Shown here: piece after piece, positions 1 to 6,536 of the stretch
Layout of the letters: each line of letters opens with the position of its first letter
Position numbering within the stretch: position 1 is the first letter of the stretch
NCBI GenBank assembly: GCA_020633825.1
Contig: JACKCV010000011.1
Location: 1-32,646 of the forward strand
From: Fibrobacteria bacterium
Lineage (GTDB): Bacteria; Fibrobacterota; Fibrobacteria; UBA5070
DNA: 32,646 nt
Reading direction: 5' to 3'
Made by a program: the position numbers and the translations under genes
The notes under the pieces: generated by a model
The model's input: only the letters and a program-made list of their open reading frames with translations
Told to the model about the DNA's origin: nothing
The model's database searches: none

Positions 1-13
1 CCGCTCCCAATGG

Positions 14-424
14 TCAGGACATGGCGTCCCGGATCACGTCGGCGACCGTCTTTCGATGGAGCTGCCGCAGCAAGGATTCGCGGGCCAGGGATGCCACCTC
101 TCCGAAGGCCTTCCGCATCCCGCAACCGATCGGGCACTGGGGATTGGGCTCGGCTTCGCTGGGAGACAGCGGGCCGTCGGGTTCCACGGCCTCGTAGACC
201 TCCGAAAGGCGGATCAGGTCCGCAGGACGTGCCAACCAGTATTTTCCGCCTCGGCCTTCCCGGACATCGACGATGCCCGCCTCGGCCAGGATCCGGAGCG
301 TCTTGCGGAGGAACACCGCGTTGGTGTTCACGCTGCCCGCGATGTAGGCGCTGGTGGCCCCCTCGGGGGAGGTGCCCAGGACCGCCAACGCATGCATGGC
401 CATGGCGAATCGACCGGAAGACAT
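14..424 (-). CDS. Rrf2 family transcriptional regulator
   Basis: A 136-residue protein of the usual Rrf2 size. The winged-helix N-terminus (residues 1-65) includes the family pattern in which FLRKTLRILAEAGIV is followed by a GRGGKYWLAR wing, then a dimerisation helix. Rrf2 proteins are DNA-binding regulators, many of which sense iron-sulfur status, nitric oxide or redox. Only two cysteines sit in the sensor loop (Cys97 and Cys101, in NPQCPIGCGM), one fewer than in typical iron-sulfur members such as IscR or NsrR, so cluster binding is uncertain. The ATG at 424 gives the normal family N-terminus. No Shine-Dalgarno precedes it. Instead an AT-rich imperfect inverted repeat (426-440) lies 1 bp upstream, suggesting autoregulation and a very short or absent leader. 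It is transcribed in the same direction as the nrdDG operon but separated from it by about 140 bp. The target genes cannot be inferred. Confidence 0.9.
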   Translation of the reverse strand: MSSGRFAMAMHALAVLGTSPEGATSAYIAGSVNTNAVFLRKTLRILAEAGIVDVREGRGGKYWLARPADLIRLSEVYEAVEPDGPLSPSEAEPNPQCPIGCGMRKAFGEVASLARESLLRQLHRKTVADVIRDAMS

Positions 425-425
425 G

Positions 426-440
426 TTGTATAAAATGCAA
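426..440 (-). promoter_or_regulatory. Imperfect palindrome at the Rrf2 gene start (candidate operator)
   Basis: The plus strand reads TTGTAT-AAA-ATGCAA, two 6-bp arms with one mismatch around a 3-bp centre, immediately upstream of the Rrf2 ATG. It is strongly AT-rich for this genome and includes a TATACA hexamer on the minus strand. The position fits an autoregulatory operator overlapping the promoter. The role is inferred from position and symmetry only. Confidence 0.4.
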
Positions 441-490
441 TCGAATCGAGTGCAGAAGCAAGTCGAATCGAATCGCAGGTCCTCCTCACC

Positions 491-526
491 CGGGAGCGGA
501 GCCCTCCCCCCCTTGGCTGGGAGGGG
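491..526. repeat. GC-rich inverted repeat between nrdG and the Rrf2 gene
   Basis: Arms CCCTCCC (502-508) and GGGAGGG (519-525) are perfectly complementary around a 10-nt loop. The element lies past the nrdG stop and could act as a transcription-end hairpin or be a REP-like intergenic repeat. There is no T-tract on either side, so intrinsic termination is not clearly supported. Confidence 0.4.
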
Positions 527-562
527 AGAGGTTCGCCGCGCGGGGAGTCGGATGGCTCCCGT

Positions 563-1261
563 TCAAACCTCCACGAGTCTGTGGCTGGAATGCGATGCCT
601 GGCGCTGCCCGGGGCTCCTCCCGACTGCGTTTTCGGATTTCAACCCAATGGAGTCGGTCTGCGGAGGGGGAGCTTGGGGGGCCCGGTGTCCGCTCCGCAA
701 GACCTGCCACCGATGCGGCGACGTGCCCGCAGCCCGGAGGATGGCCTCCCTCTCGCGCTCGTCGAAGACCGCCCAATCGGTGGTGCGCAGGTGGTGGGCC
801 ACCGCGGATTCCTGGAGGAGCCGGATGGAATCCCGGATGGCCTCCGTGTCGACCACCACGCCGCAGGCCTCGTCGTACCGATCCCACGGAGCCTTGAGAT
901 CGAGTGCGACGTAATCGACAAGACCTCTTCCGAGGATCCGTTCGAGGCAGCGGGGGTTGGATCCGTTGGTGTCGAGCTTGATCGACAGTCCCGTGGGACG
1001 AAGTGTTTCCAGGAACTCCTCGAGGTCGGTCTGCACGGTGGGCTCCCCTCCGGTGATCACCACCCCTCCGACCTTTCCTTTGCGGGAGGCGGGGAGGCGG
1101 AAGGCGGCCATGGGGGCGGTGTCCTCCTCCCCCGTGGAATCCAGCAACCCCTTGTTGTGGCACCACGGGCAGCGGAAGTTGCACCCCTTTGTGAAGAGGA
1201 CGCAACTGACCACCCCCGGGAAATCGACGAGCGAGGTGCGTTTCCATCCTGCGATTTTCAT
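563..1261 (-). CDS. nrdG: Anaerobic ribonucleotide reductase activating protein (radical SAM)
   Basis: Radical-SAM activase that reduces S-adenosylmethionine and installs the glycyl radical on NrdD under anaerobic conditions. The CxxxCxxC cluster motif is Cys27-Cys31-Cys34 (CNFRCPWC), followed by a GGEPT motif for SAM binding and a LDTNGSNP strand. The 232-residue length fits the NrdG2 subgroup (TIGR02495), with a rather long, arginine- and proline-rich tail of low apparent conservation. The start at 1261 is set by the ATGA overlap with the nrdD stop codon and by a GGAG a few bases upstream. An open frame extends to 1342, but it would run inside nrdD and lacks family similarity. The overlap implies translational coupling to nrdD and control by the same cobalamin riboswitch. 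Confidence 0.93.
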   Translation of the reverse strand: MKIAGWKRTSLVDFPGVVSCVLFTKGCNFRCPWCHNKGLLDSTGEEDTAPMAAFRLPASRKGKVGGVVITGGEPTVQTDLEEFLETLRPTGLSIKLDTNGSNPRCLERILGRGLVDYVALDLKAPWDRYDEACGVVVDTEAIRDSIRLLQESAVAHHLRTTDWAVFDEREREAILRAAGTSPHRWQVLRSGHRAPQAPPPQTDSIGLKSENAVGRSPGQRQASHSSHRLVEV

Positions 1262-3450
1262 CGGGAGCTCCGGGCCGGAGCCGACGAAGGCAGGTCGAAG
1301 GTCGACCGGATGTCGAATTCGGCCTGCTTTCCCTCGTTCCATTGGTCCACGGGGCGGAGGTATCCGACCACACGCGAATAGACCTCCGTCCGTTGGGAGC
1401 AGATCGGACAGTGGAAATGCTCCCCGGACAGGTAGCCGTCACCCGGGCAGATGCTGAAGGTGGGCGTGAGCGAGAAATAGGGGAGGCGATAGGATTGGGC
1501 GATCCCGCGAACGAGGGCTTTCACGGACATGGGGTCGGGAAGGTATTCCCCCAGGAACAGGTGCAGGACGGTGCCGCCGGTGTACCGTGTCTGGAGATCA
1601 TCCTGGTGGTCGAGCGCGTCGAAGAGGTCGATGTCTGCGTCCACGGGGAGGTGAGAGGAGTTGGTGTAGAAGGGGGCCGCAGCGCCGTTGCGGACCTGCG
1701 CTTCGTTGGCCACGACGATGTCCGGGAACCTGGCCTTGTCCTTCAGGGCCAGGCGATGGCTGGTCCCTTCCGCGGGGGTGGCCTCGAGGTTGTACAGGTT
1801 GCCGGTTTCCTCCTGGAACCTCTCCAGTTCTGAGCGGAGGAAGTCGAGGGTCTCCAGGGCGAATTCCCTGGCGCGATCCTCCGAGATCGATCCCAGGCCG
1901 AGGTTTTCGCAGGCTTCGTTCATCCCCACGATCCCGATCGTGCTGAAATGGTTCCTCCAATGGCTGCCGAATCGTTCCTTCATGGACCGCAGGTAGTGTC
2001 CGGTGTAGGGGAAGAGTCCGGAATCCGTCAATTGTTCCAGCGCCTTGCGCTTGCGCTCGAGGCTGTCCCGGGAGATCTCGAGCAGTTCCCGCAGGATGCC
2101 CCGGAAGGCGGCGAATCCGGGTGCGCCCCCTCCCGCCTCCTGGAAGGCTCGATGAGCCGCCCGGGGGAGGTTCAAGGTCACGACCCCGATCGATCCGGTG
2201 AGCGGGTGGGCGCCGAACAGGCCTCCGCCGCGGTGTTCGAGCCGGGAATTGTCGATCCGAAGACGGCAGCACATGGAGCGGGAATCGGCCGGATCGAGGT
2301 CGGAGTGGATGAAGTTGGAGAAGTAGGGGATTCCGTACCGGGAGGTCATCTCCCAAAGCCCCTCCAGCGAAGGAGAGTCCCAATCGAATTCCTTGGTGAG
2401 GTTGATGGTCGGAATCGGAAAGGTCATGATCCGTCCCACGGCATCGCCCTCCGACATGACCTCGAAGAAGGCGCGGTTGAACAGGTCCATCTCGGGCTGG
2501 TGTTCGCCGTAGGTGGTGTCGCCGAATTCCCCACCGAGGATGACGGCCTGGTCGGCGAGATGCCTCGGGCAGATGAGATCGAGGGTCACGTTGGTGAAGG
2601 GCGCCTGGAATCCGACCCGCGTCGGCACGTTGATGTTGAACACGAATTCCTGCAGGGCCTGCTTCACCTGGGTGAAATCCAGGCGGTCGGCGCGGATGAA
2701 CGGAGCCAGGAAGGTGTCGAAGCTGGAGAACGCCTGGGCTCCGGCCGCTTCGCCTTGCAGGGTGTAGAAGAAATTGACGATCTGTCCCAGGGCGGTGCGG
2801 AAGTGGCGGGCCGGTTTCGATTGGGCCTTGCCGGGCACCCCGCGGAAACCTTGGAGGAGCAGGTCCTGCAGGTCCCATCCCACGCAATACACGGAGAGCT
2901 GGTTCAGGTCGTGGAGGTGGAGATCCCCCTCCTGGTGGGCGGAGCGGATCCGGGGGGAATAGACGGCCTCCAGCCAGTAGTTCTGGCTGACCGAACTGGC
3001 GATGTAGTTGTTCAAGCCCTGCAGGGAATACCCCATGTTGGCGTTTTCTCGGACCTGCCAATCGGTGCGGCGCAGGTATCCGTCGACGAGGTCGATGTCG
3101 GCTCGGGATCGCCATTCCCGGAGTCGGGCGTGCTGGTCGCGGTACAGGATGTAGGCTTTGGCCGTCGCGCGGTACGGGGAGGCGAGCAGGACTTCCTCGG
3201 CGAGATCCTGCACCTCCTCCACGGAGGGAGGCGTGGCGTCCAGGTCGTCGGGCAGTCGGGCGAGGACCTTCGCCGCGAGTCGGCGAGCGATCCGCTCGTC
3301 GAATTCCCCGGTGGCGGCTCCCGCTTTCGCGAGAGCCGTTTCGATGCGACGAGGTTCGAAGGGGACGAGGCGTCCGTCGCGTTTGCGCAGGAGGCGCGCG
3401 AGGGAGGGCGAGGGGGTCGGGGTGGTCGCGTCGAGGGTGGGAGTGTGCAT
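1258..3450 (-). CDS. nrdD: Anaerobic (class III) ribonucleoside-triphosphate reductase
   Basis: Reduces ribonucleoside triphosphates to deoxyribonucleotides without oxygen, using a glycyl radical made by NrdG. The 730-residue protein has an N-terminal ATP-cone (about 15-105, RKRDGRLVPFEPRRIETAL), then the ten-stranded barrel with the family blocks MCCRLRID and GGGLFGAHPLTGSIGVV. The C-terminal zinc region has CPGDGYLSGEHFHCPIC, and the radical loop is RVVGYLRP with the glycine at residue 696. ATG 3450 is preceded by a GGAG with 7-nt spacing. A longer open frame to 3597 runs into the riboswitch and is rejected. The stop overlaps the nrdG start by 4 nt. Control by a cobalamin riboswitch suggests that the cell also owns a B12-dependent class II reductase, which is not in this window. 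Confidence 0.97.
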   Translation of the reverse strand: MHTPTLDATTPTPSPSLARLLRKRDGRLVPFEPRRIETALAKAGAATGEFDERIARRLAAKVLARLPDDLDATPPSVEEVQDLAEEVLLASPYRATAKAYILYRDQHARLREWRSRADIDLVDGYLRRTDWQVRENANMGYSLQGLNNYIASSVSQNYWLEAVYSPRIRSAHQEGDLHLHDLNQLSVYCVGWDLQDLLLQGFRGVPGKAQSKPARHFRTALGQIVNFFYTLQGEAAGAQAFSSFDTFLAPFIRADRLDFTQVKQALQEFVFNINVPTRVGFQAPFTNVTLDLICPRHLADQAVILGGEFGDTTYGEHQPEMDLFNRAFFEVMSEGDAVGRIMTFPIPTINLTKEFDWDSPSLEGLWEMTSRYGIPYFSNFIHSDLDPADSRSMCCRLRIDNSRLEHRGGGLFGAHPLTGSIGVVTLNLPRAAHRAFQEAGGGAPGFAAFRGILRELLEISRDSLERKRKALEQLTDSGLFPYTGHYLRSMKERFGSHWRNHFSTIGIVGMNEACENLGLGSISEDRAREFALETLDFLRSELERFQEETGNLYNLEATPAEGTSHRLALKDKARFPDIVVANEAQVRNGAAAPFYTNSSHLPVDADIDLFDALDHQDDLQTRYTGGTVLHLFLGEYLPDPMSVKALVRGIAQSYRLPYFSLTPTFSICPGDGYLSGEHFHCPICSQRTEVYSRVVGYLRPVDQWNEGKQAEFDIRSTFDLPSSAPARSSR

Positions 3451-3477
3451 CCGGAATCTCCGCCGGTGAGGAACATC

Positions 3478-3556
3478 GCAGGAGCGACCGGACACGAGGG
3501 GGAAGGGAATCCTCCTCGCGCACGAAACCCCATTGTCCCGAGGGTCGCGTTCCTGC
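3478..3556 (-). promoter_or_regulatory. Long-range hairpin in the riboswitch expression platform
   Basis: On the minus strand GCAGGA-AC-GCGACC (3556-3543) can pair with GGTCGC-TCCTGC (3489-3478), and GGACA/TGTCC just inside extends the helix. The 5' arm abuts the 3' side of the aptamer P1 stem, so ligand binding could compete with it. Which state exposes the nrdD ribosome-binding site (GGAG near 3458-3461) is not resolved by inspection. Confidence 0.5.
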
Positions 3557-3557
3557 A

Positions 3558-3754
3558 GCAGGCCGGTCTCCCGGCTCCCGGATCCTTCCTCTCGCACGCC
3601 TTCCAGGAGACTTTCGGCTCCCGTGGCCTGTGTGCGGTTGGTCCCCGGTCACGGTGGCGGGTCCGCGCCGGAATCGGAGGTGGCCCTCCTGCACCGGACT
3701 TCCCGATTCTCCCGTTCCCAAATCGGAATCACATTCCAATCGACGGGCACCTGC
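3558..3754 (-). ncRNA. Cobalamin (adenosylcobalamin) riboswitch upstream of nrdD
   Basis: Read on the minus strand, the leader shows in order all the conserved blocks of the B12 element: GGTGCC (about 3751-3746), GGGAAGTCCGGTGCA, GACCCGCCACCGTG (consensus GACCCGCaACTGTg), AGGCCACGGG (consensus GCCACTG), and a full B12 box GAGCCGGGAGACCGGCC (3577-3561). A short P1 closes it: GCAGG (3754-3750) with CCTGC (3562-3558). The promoter lies just upstream and nrdD starts about 108 nt downstream. B12 riboswitches normally lower expression when cobalamin is plentiful, so nrdDG should be on mainly when B12 is scarce. Confidence 0.93.
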
Positions 3755-3762
3755 TTTTGGGA

Positions 3763-3791
3763 ATACTGCCAATAGAAGGGGTGCGCGTCAA
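3763..3791 (-). promoter_or_regulatory. Sigma70-type promoter for nrdDG
   Basis: On the minus strand TTGACG (3791-3786) is followed after exactly 17 bp by CAGTAT (3768-3763). Transcription would begin near 3756, directly at the 5' edge of the riboswitch. The -35 matches five of six consensus bases. The -10 matches the conserved A2 and T6. Confidence 0.6.
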
Positions 3792-4259
3792 TTCCACAAC
3801 ATGTGGTGGCTGTGGTCCTGGCGAATCTGGTCACTCCGCTCGATCCCCCTCCGAGGATGAGCGGGTCCCGGCCTCCGGGATCCCCTCTCGCGTCGTGGAA
3901 ATTCCCTGATCCCAGGAGTGCTTCGGCCATCGGGGGAGGAAAACGGGGATTCGAGGAATTCCTCTCCTCCGAGGAGAGGAGGGAACCCGGGGCTGTTCCG
4001 AGATTTCCCGGGGAATCTGCTCTATCCCAGCGTGGCGGGAAAATGGCTTGCGCCACGCCTGCGGTCGGGGAGGCTCGGCTCCTCCCGGACGATCCGAACC
4101 GTTGAGGTGATCATGGCCCCGGTGAAGGATCTCGGAGGCGCGTCGAAGTATTCCAGAACCCATGACTGCTGGAATAAAGGGGCGATCAGGCGTTTCCCGT
4201 GTTGAGGTGACCTCTACGGAAATGGCTCTACTGGACCCCACGTACCGGGGAAGACACGG
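3792..4259. other. Intergenic region between divergent nrdD and TIGR02147 genes
   Basis: I find no convincing gene here. Open frames on both strands have no recognisable family and unnatural composition. The stretch holds several symmetric elements: a palindrome CCTCTCCTC/GAGGAGAGG at 3961-3979, a GGGAGG/CCTCCC hairpin at about 4068-4086, two copies of GTTGAGGTGA exactly 100 bp apart (4101 and 4201), and the inverted repeat listed separately at 4149-4176. Regulatory function is possible but unproven. Confidence 0.5.
4149..4176. promoter_or_regulatory. Perfect 8-bp inverted repeat upstream of the TIGR02147 operon
   Basis: TATTCCAG (4149-4156) and CTGGAATA (4169-4176) are exact reverse complements separated by 12 bp, about 95 bp upstream of the start codon at 4272. 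The geometry fits a dimeric regulator binding two half-sites. It could equally form an RNA hairpin. Confidence 0.4.
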
Positions 4260-4265
4260 TATGAT
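4260..4265 (+). promoter_or_regulatory. Candidate -10 element (TATGAT) of the TIGR02147 operon
   Basis: TATGAT ends 6 nt before the ATG at 4272, so transcription would start at or next to the start codon and give a leaderless message. No -35 of TTGACA type is found at 17 bp. The extended motif TATGATTG resembles other octamers in this window (see findings). Confidence 0.4.
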
Positions 4266-4271
4266 TGGGAC

Positions 4272-5111
4272 ATGGATGCCCCTGCCGGACCCGAAATCTT
4301 CGAATACCTGGATTACCGGGCCTATCTGAGGGACTACTACCAGGCTCGCAAGGCCAAGGATGCCTTCTTCTCCTACCGATTCATGGCGGGGCGCACGGGC
4401 GTCGATGCCGGTTGGATCGCAAAGGTGCTGGCCGGGCAGGAACATCTCTCCCAGAGGGCGGTGGATCCCTTTGCGCGCCTGTGCGGACTGGGAAAGCGCG
4501 AGGCGGAGTTCTTTTCCGCCTTGGTCAGCCTGGCGAAGTCCCGGTCGACCCAGGAGCGGGCGGAAGCCTTCGAGAGGGCGATGTCCTTGAAATCCCCTTC
4601 CCGAGCCACCCTGGGGGAGCGTCAACTGGCCTTCTACGGTCGTTGGTGGCATGCTCCGATCCGATCCCTGCTCGGACTGTTGGGACGGAATTCGTCCGTC
4701 GATCGCGTGGCGGGACTCCTGCGGCCGCGCGTGTCGATCGCGGAGGTGCGGGCTTCGATCGAACTGCTGGAAGGGCTCGGCCTGGTGAAACGTGGGCGAT
4801 CCGGCTGGGAACTGCAGGACGCCTTCGTCTCCAATCCCCCCGAAGGAGCCAAGGCCGCGGTGAGGGCCTACCAGGCCGACACCCTCGACCTGGCCAAGGA
4901 GGCGCTGGAAAACCATCCCCCCCAGGCACGCGACATCTCCAGCTTGACCCTGGCCTTCGACCACAGGGACCTGCCCTCCATCCGCGAGCGCATCGCCGCG
5001 CTGCGGGACAATCTGATCCAGCTTTCCGCGGAAACCCCGCGGCCGGATTGCGTCTACCAGGTGAACATGCAGGTCTTTCCCGTGACGGCGGTGGTGGAGG
5101 AGGGAAGATGA
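4272..5111 (+). CDS. TIGR02147 / DUF4423 family regulator-like protein
   Basis: A 279-residue protein of the TIGR02147 family, first recognised as a paralogous family in Fibrobacter succinogenes and also found in Bdellovibrio-like bacteria. The hallmark opening FEYLDYRAYLRDYYQARK is followed by an HTH-like segment (about 35-75, SYRFMAGRTGVDAGWIAKVLAGQEHLS), then AVDPFARLCGLGKREAEFFSALV. The DUF4423 C-terminal half includes VNMQVFPVT near the end. The biochemical role is not established, and DNA binding is inferred from the HTH-like part. It is the first gene of a unit with the LRR lipoprotein, whose start overlaps its stop by 4 nt (ATGA), so the two are made together. Start ATG 4272 has only a weak GGGA upstream. 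Confidence 0.88.
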   Translation: MDAPAGPEIFEYLDYRAYLRDYYQARKAKDAFFSYRFMAGRTGVDAGWIAKVLAGQEHLSQRAVDPFARLCGLGKREAEFFSALVSLAKSRSTQERAEAFERAMSLKSPSRATLGERQLAFYGRWWHAPIRSLLGLLGRNSSVDRVAGLLRPRVSIAEVRASIELLEGLGLVKRGRSGWELQDAFVSNPPEGAKAAVRAYQADTLDLAKEALENHPPQARDISSLTLAFDHRDLPSIRERIAALRDNLIQLSAETPRPDCVYQVNMQVFPVTAVVEEGR

Positions 5112-6517
5112 GACCCTCCTGGCCGCATTTCGCCCTGATCCTTGCCGTCCTGGGAGGTTGCGCCGATGATCGCTTCGTCGGCGGATCGGGAGCGGAGACC
5201 ACCAACACCATCGGGGTCGTCGTGGTCGATGCGGAGGGTCTGCCGGTCCAGGGGGCACGGGTGAACCTGCGCGATCCGGACGACACCACCAGTTCCGGAG
5301 GGGTGCTGTCGGATGGGGCGGGCCATGCATCGCTTCCCGTCCCCCACCCGGGGCGGTTGGTCTGGATCGAAGCGGGGACCCGCTTCGGGACGGGCGCCTT
5401 GAGCGTGTCCCGTCCGACCCGAGGCGAAGTCCTGCGCCTGCAGACCCGGCCCAACGGTTCCATCGTCGTGACGGGGGTGGTGCCCGGCGGGCAGGTCGCT
5501 CTTCCAGGTCTGGGGCGCCTCGGCAAGGCCTCCGATTCCGGAGTCGTCGTGTTCTCCTCGGTTCCTTCCGGTGTGGTTCGCCTGCGTTCGGCGAATTTCG
5601 ACGCCCCCGTTCCCGTGTCCCTCGGGCGGGAGATCCGGATCGAGGGCTTGTCGACGGAACCCGTCGTCCCATGGCCCCTGGACGGGAGCCTGGATTCCCT
5701 CGCCATCCGACGATTCCTGGACCAGTCGGGTCTCGAGGGATTCGAGGTGGACTCCGTGGCGCGGACCCTCGACGGGCGACGGGCCCACCTGGATTTCTCC
5801 GGGTTGGGATTGGACTCCCTCTCCGGTGCGATCGGATCCCTGGGTTTCCTGCGCGAGATCGATCTGCGCGAAAACCGCATCGCCGCTCTTCCGGCATCCC
5901 TGGCGCGTCTCCCTCGCCTGTCGGCGTTGTTCCTCTCCAGGAACCCCATGGCGGCGTTCCCGGATGTTCTGCGGGGAGCCGATTCCCTGCGCATCCTGGC
6001 GATGGATTCGACCTCCCTCGAGGCGCTTCCCGCCTGGGTCGGCGAACTGGGGAATCTGTGGTATCTGGGGCTGGGGTGGAATCAGCTCGACTCCTTGCCC
6101 GAAGGTTTGTCCCGGCTGTCGAGATTGTCTTCGCTGGCCATCCAACGAAACCGGATCGTGGCGCTTCCCGAGGGCATCCACCGCATGGATTCCCTCTCCG
6201 AGATCTGGGCGGAGACCAATCTGCTGCGCAAACTGCCGGACTCGCTGTTCCGGGCCCGCTCCTTGAAGATTCTCCAGGTCGATCGCAATCCCCTGGACAG
6301 CCTTCCGTCCCGCCTGGGAGAGTCCCCTTCCCTGGTCGATCTGCGCGTGGGCACCACCTCCCTGCGGACGCTTCCCGCCTCCCTGATGGACCTCCGGTTG
6401 GAGCGTTTGGATGTGTGGGGGACCGCCTTCTGCGATCTGCCACCGTCCATGGAAGGCTGGCTCGACTCCTTGGCCGGCACCGACTGGCGCGAGAAACGCT
6501 CGACATCCTGTCCCTGA
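5108..6517 (+). CDS. Lipoprotein with carboxypeptidase-regulatory-like domain and leucine-rich repeats
   Basis: A 469-residue predicted lipoprotein. The N-terminal hydrophobic segment ends in a lipobox LGGC with Cys18 as the acylation site. Residues about 35-110 (VVVVDAEGLPVQGARVNL followed by G/A-rich turns) look like a carboxypeptidase regulatory-like beta-sandwich. Residues about 220-450 contain about nine leucine-rich repeats of the 22-24-residue SDS22/Shoc2-like type, with the pattern LxxLxLxxNxLxxLP, for example FLREIDLRENRIAALP. LRR surfaces bind proteins or glycans, and the ligand here is unknown. The start overlaps the stop of the TIGR02147 gene. The next gene begins 19 nt downstream, so the three genes probably form an operon. 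Location is inferred as outer or inner membrane, facing the periplasm or the surface. Confidence 0.88.
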   Translation: MRPSWPHFALILAVLGGCADDRFVGGSGAETTNTIGVVVVDAEGLPVQGARVNLRDPDDTTSSGGVLSDGAGHASLPVPHPGRLVWIEAGTRFGTGALSVSRPTRGEVLRLQTRPNGSIVVTGVVPGGQVALPGLGRLGKASDSGVVVFSSVPSGVVRLRSANFDAPVPVSLGREIRIEGLSTEPVVPWPLDGSLDSLAIRRFLDQSGLEGFEVDSVARTLDGRRAHLDFSGLGLDSLSGAIGSLGFLREIDLRENRIAALPASLARLPRLSALFLSRNPMAAFPDVLRGADSLRILAMDSTSLEALPAWVGELGNLWYLGLGWNQLDSLPEGLSRLSRLSSLAIQRNRIVALPEGIHRMDSLSEIWAETNLLRKLPDSLFRARSLKILQVDRNPLDSLPSRLGESPSLVDLRVGTTSLRTLPASLMDLRLERLDVWGTAFCDLPPSMEGWLDSLAGTDWREKRSTSCP

Positions 6518-6536
6518 GACCACACGAGGAACCACC

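Noticed and set aside
1948..3909. Plus-strand open frame opposite nrdD
   Set aside because: It is antisense to a certain gene and to the cobalamin riboswitch, with no family match visible.
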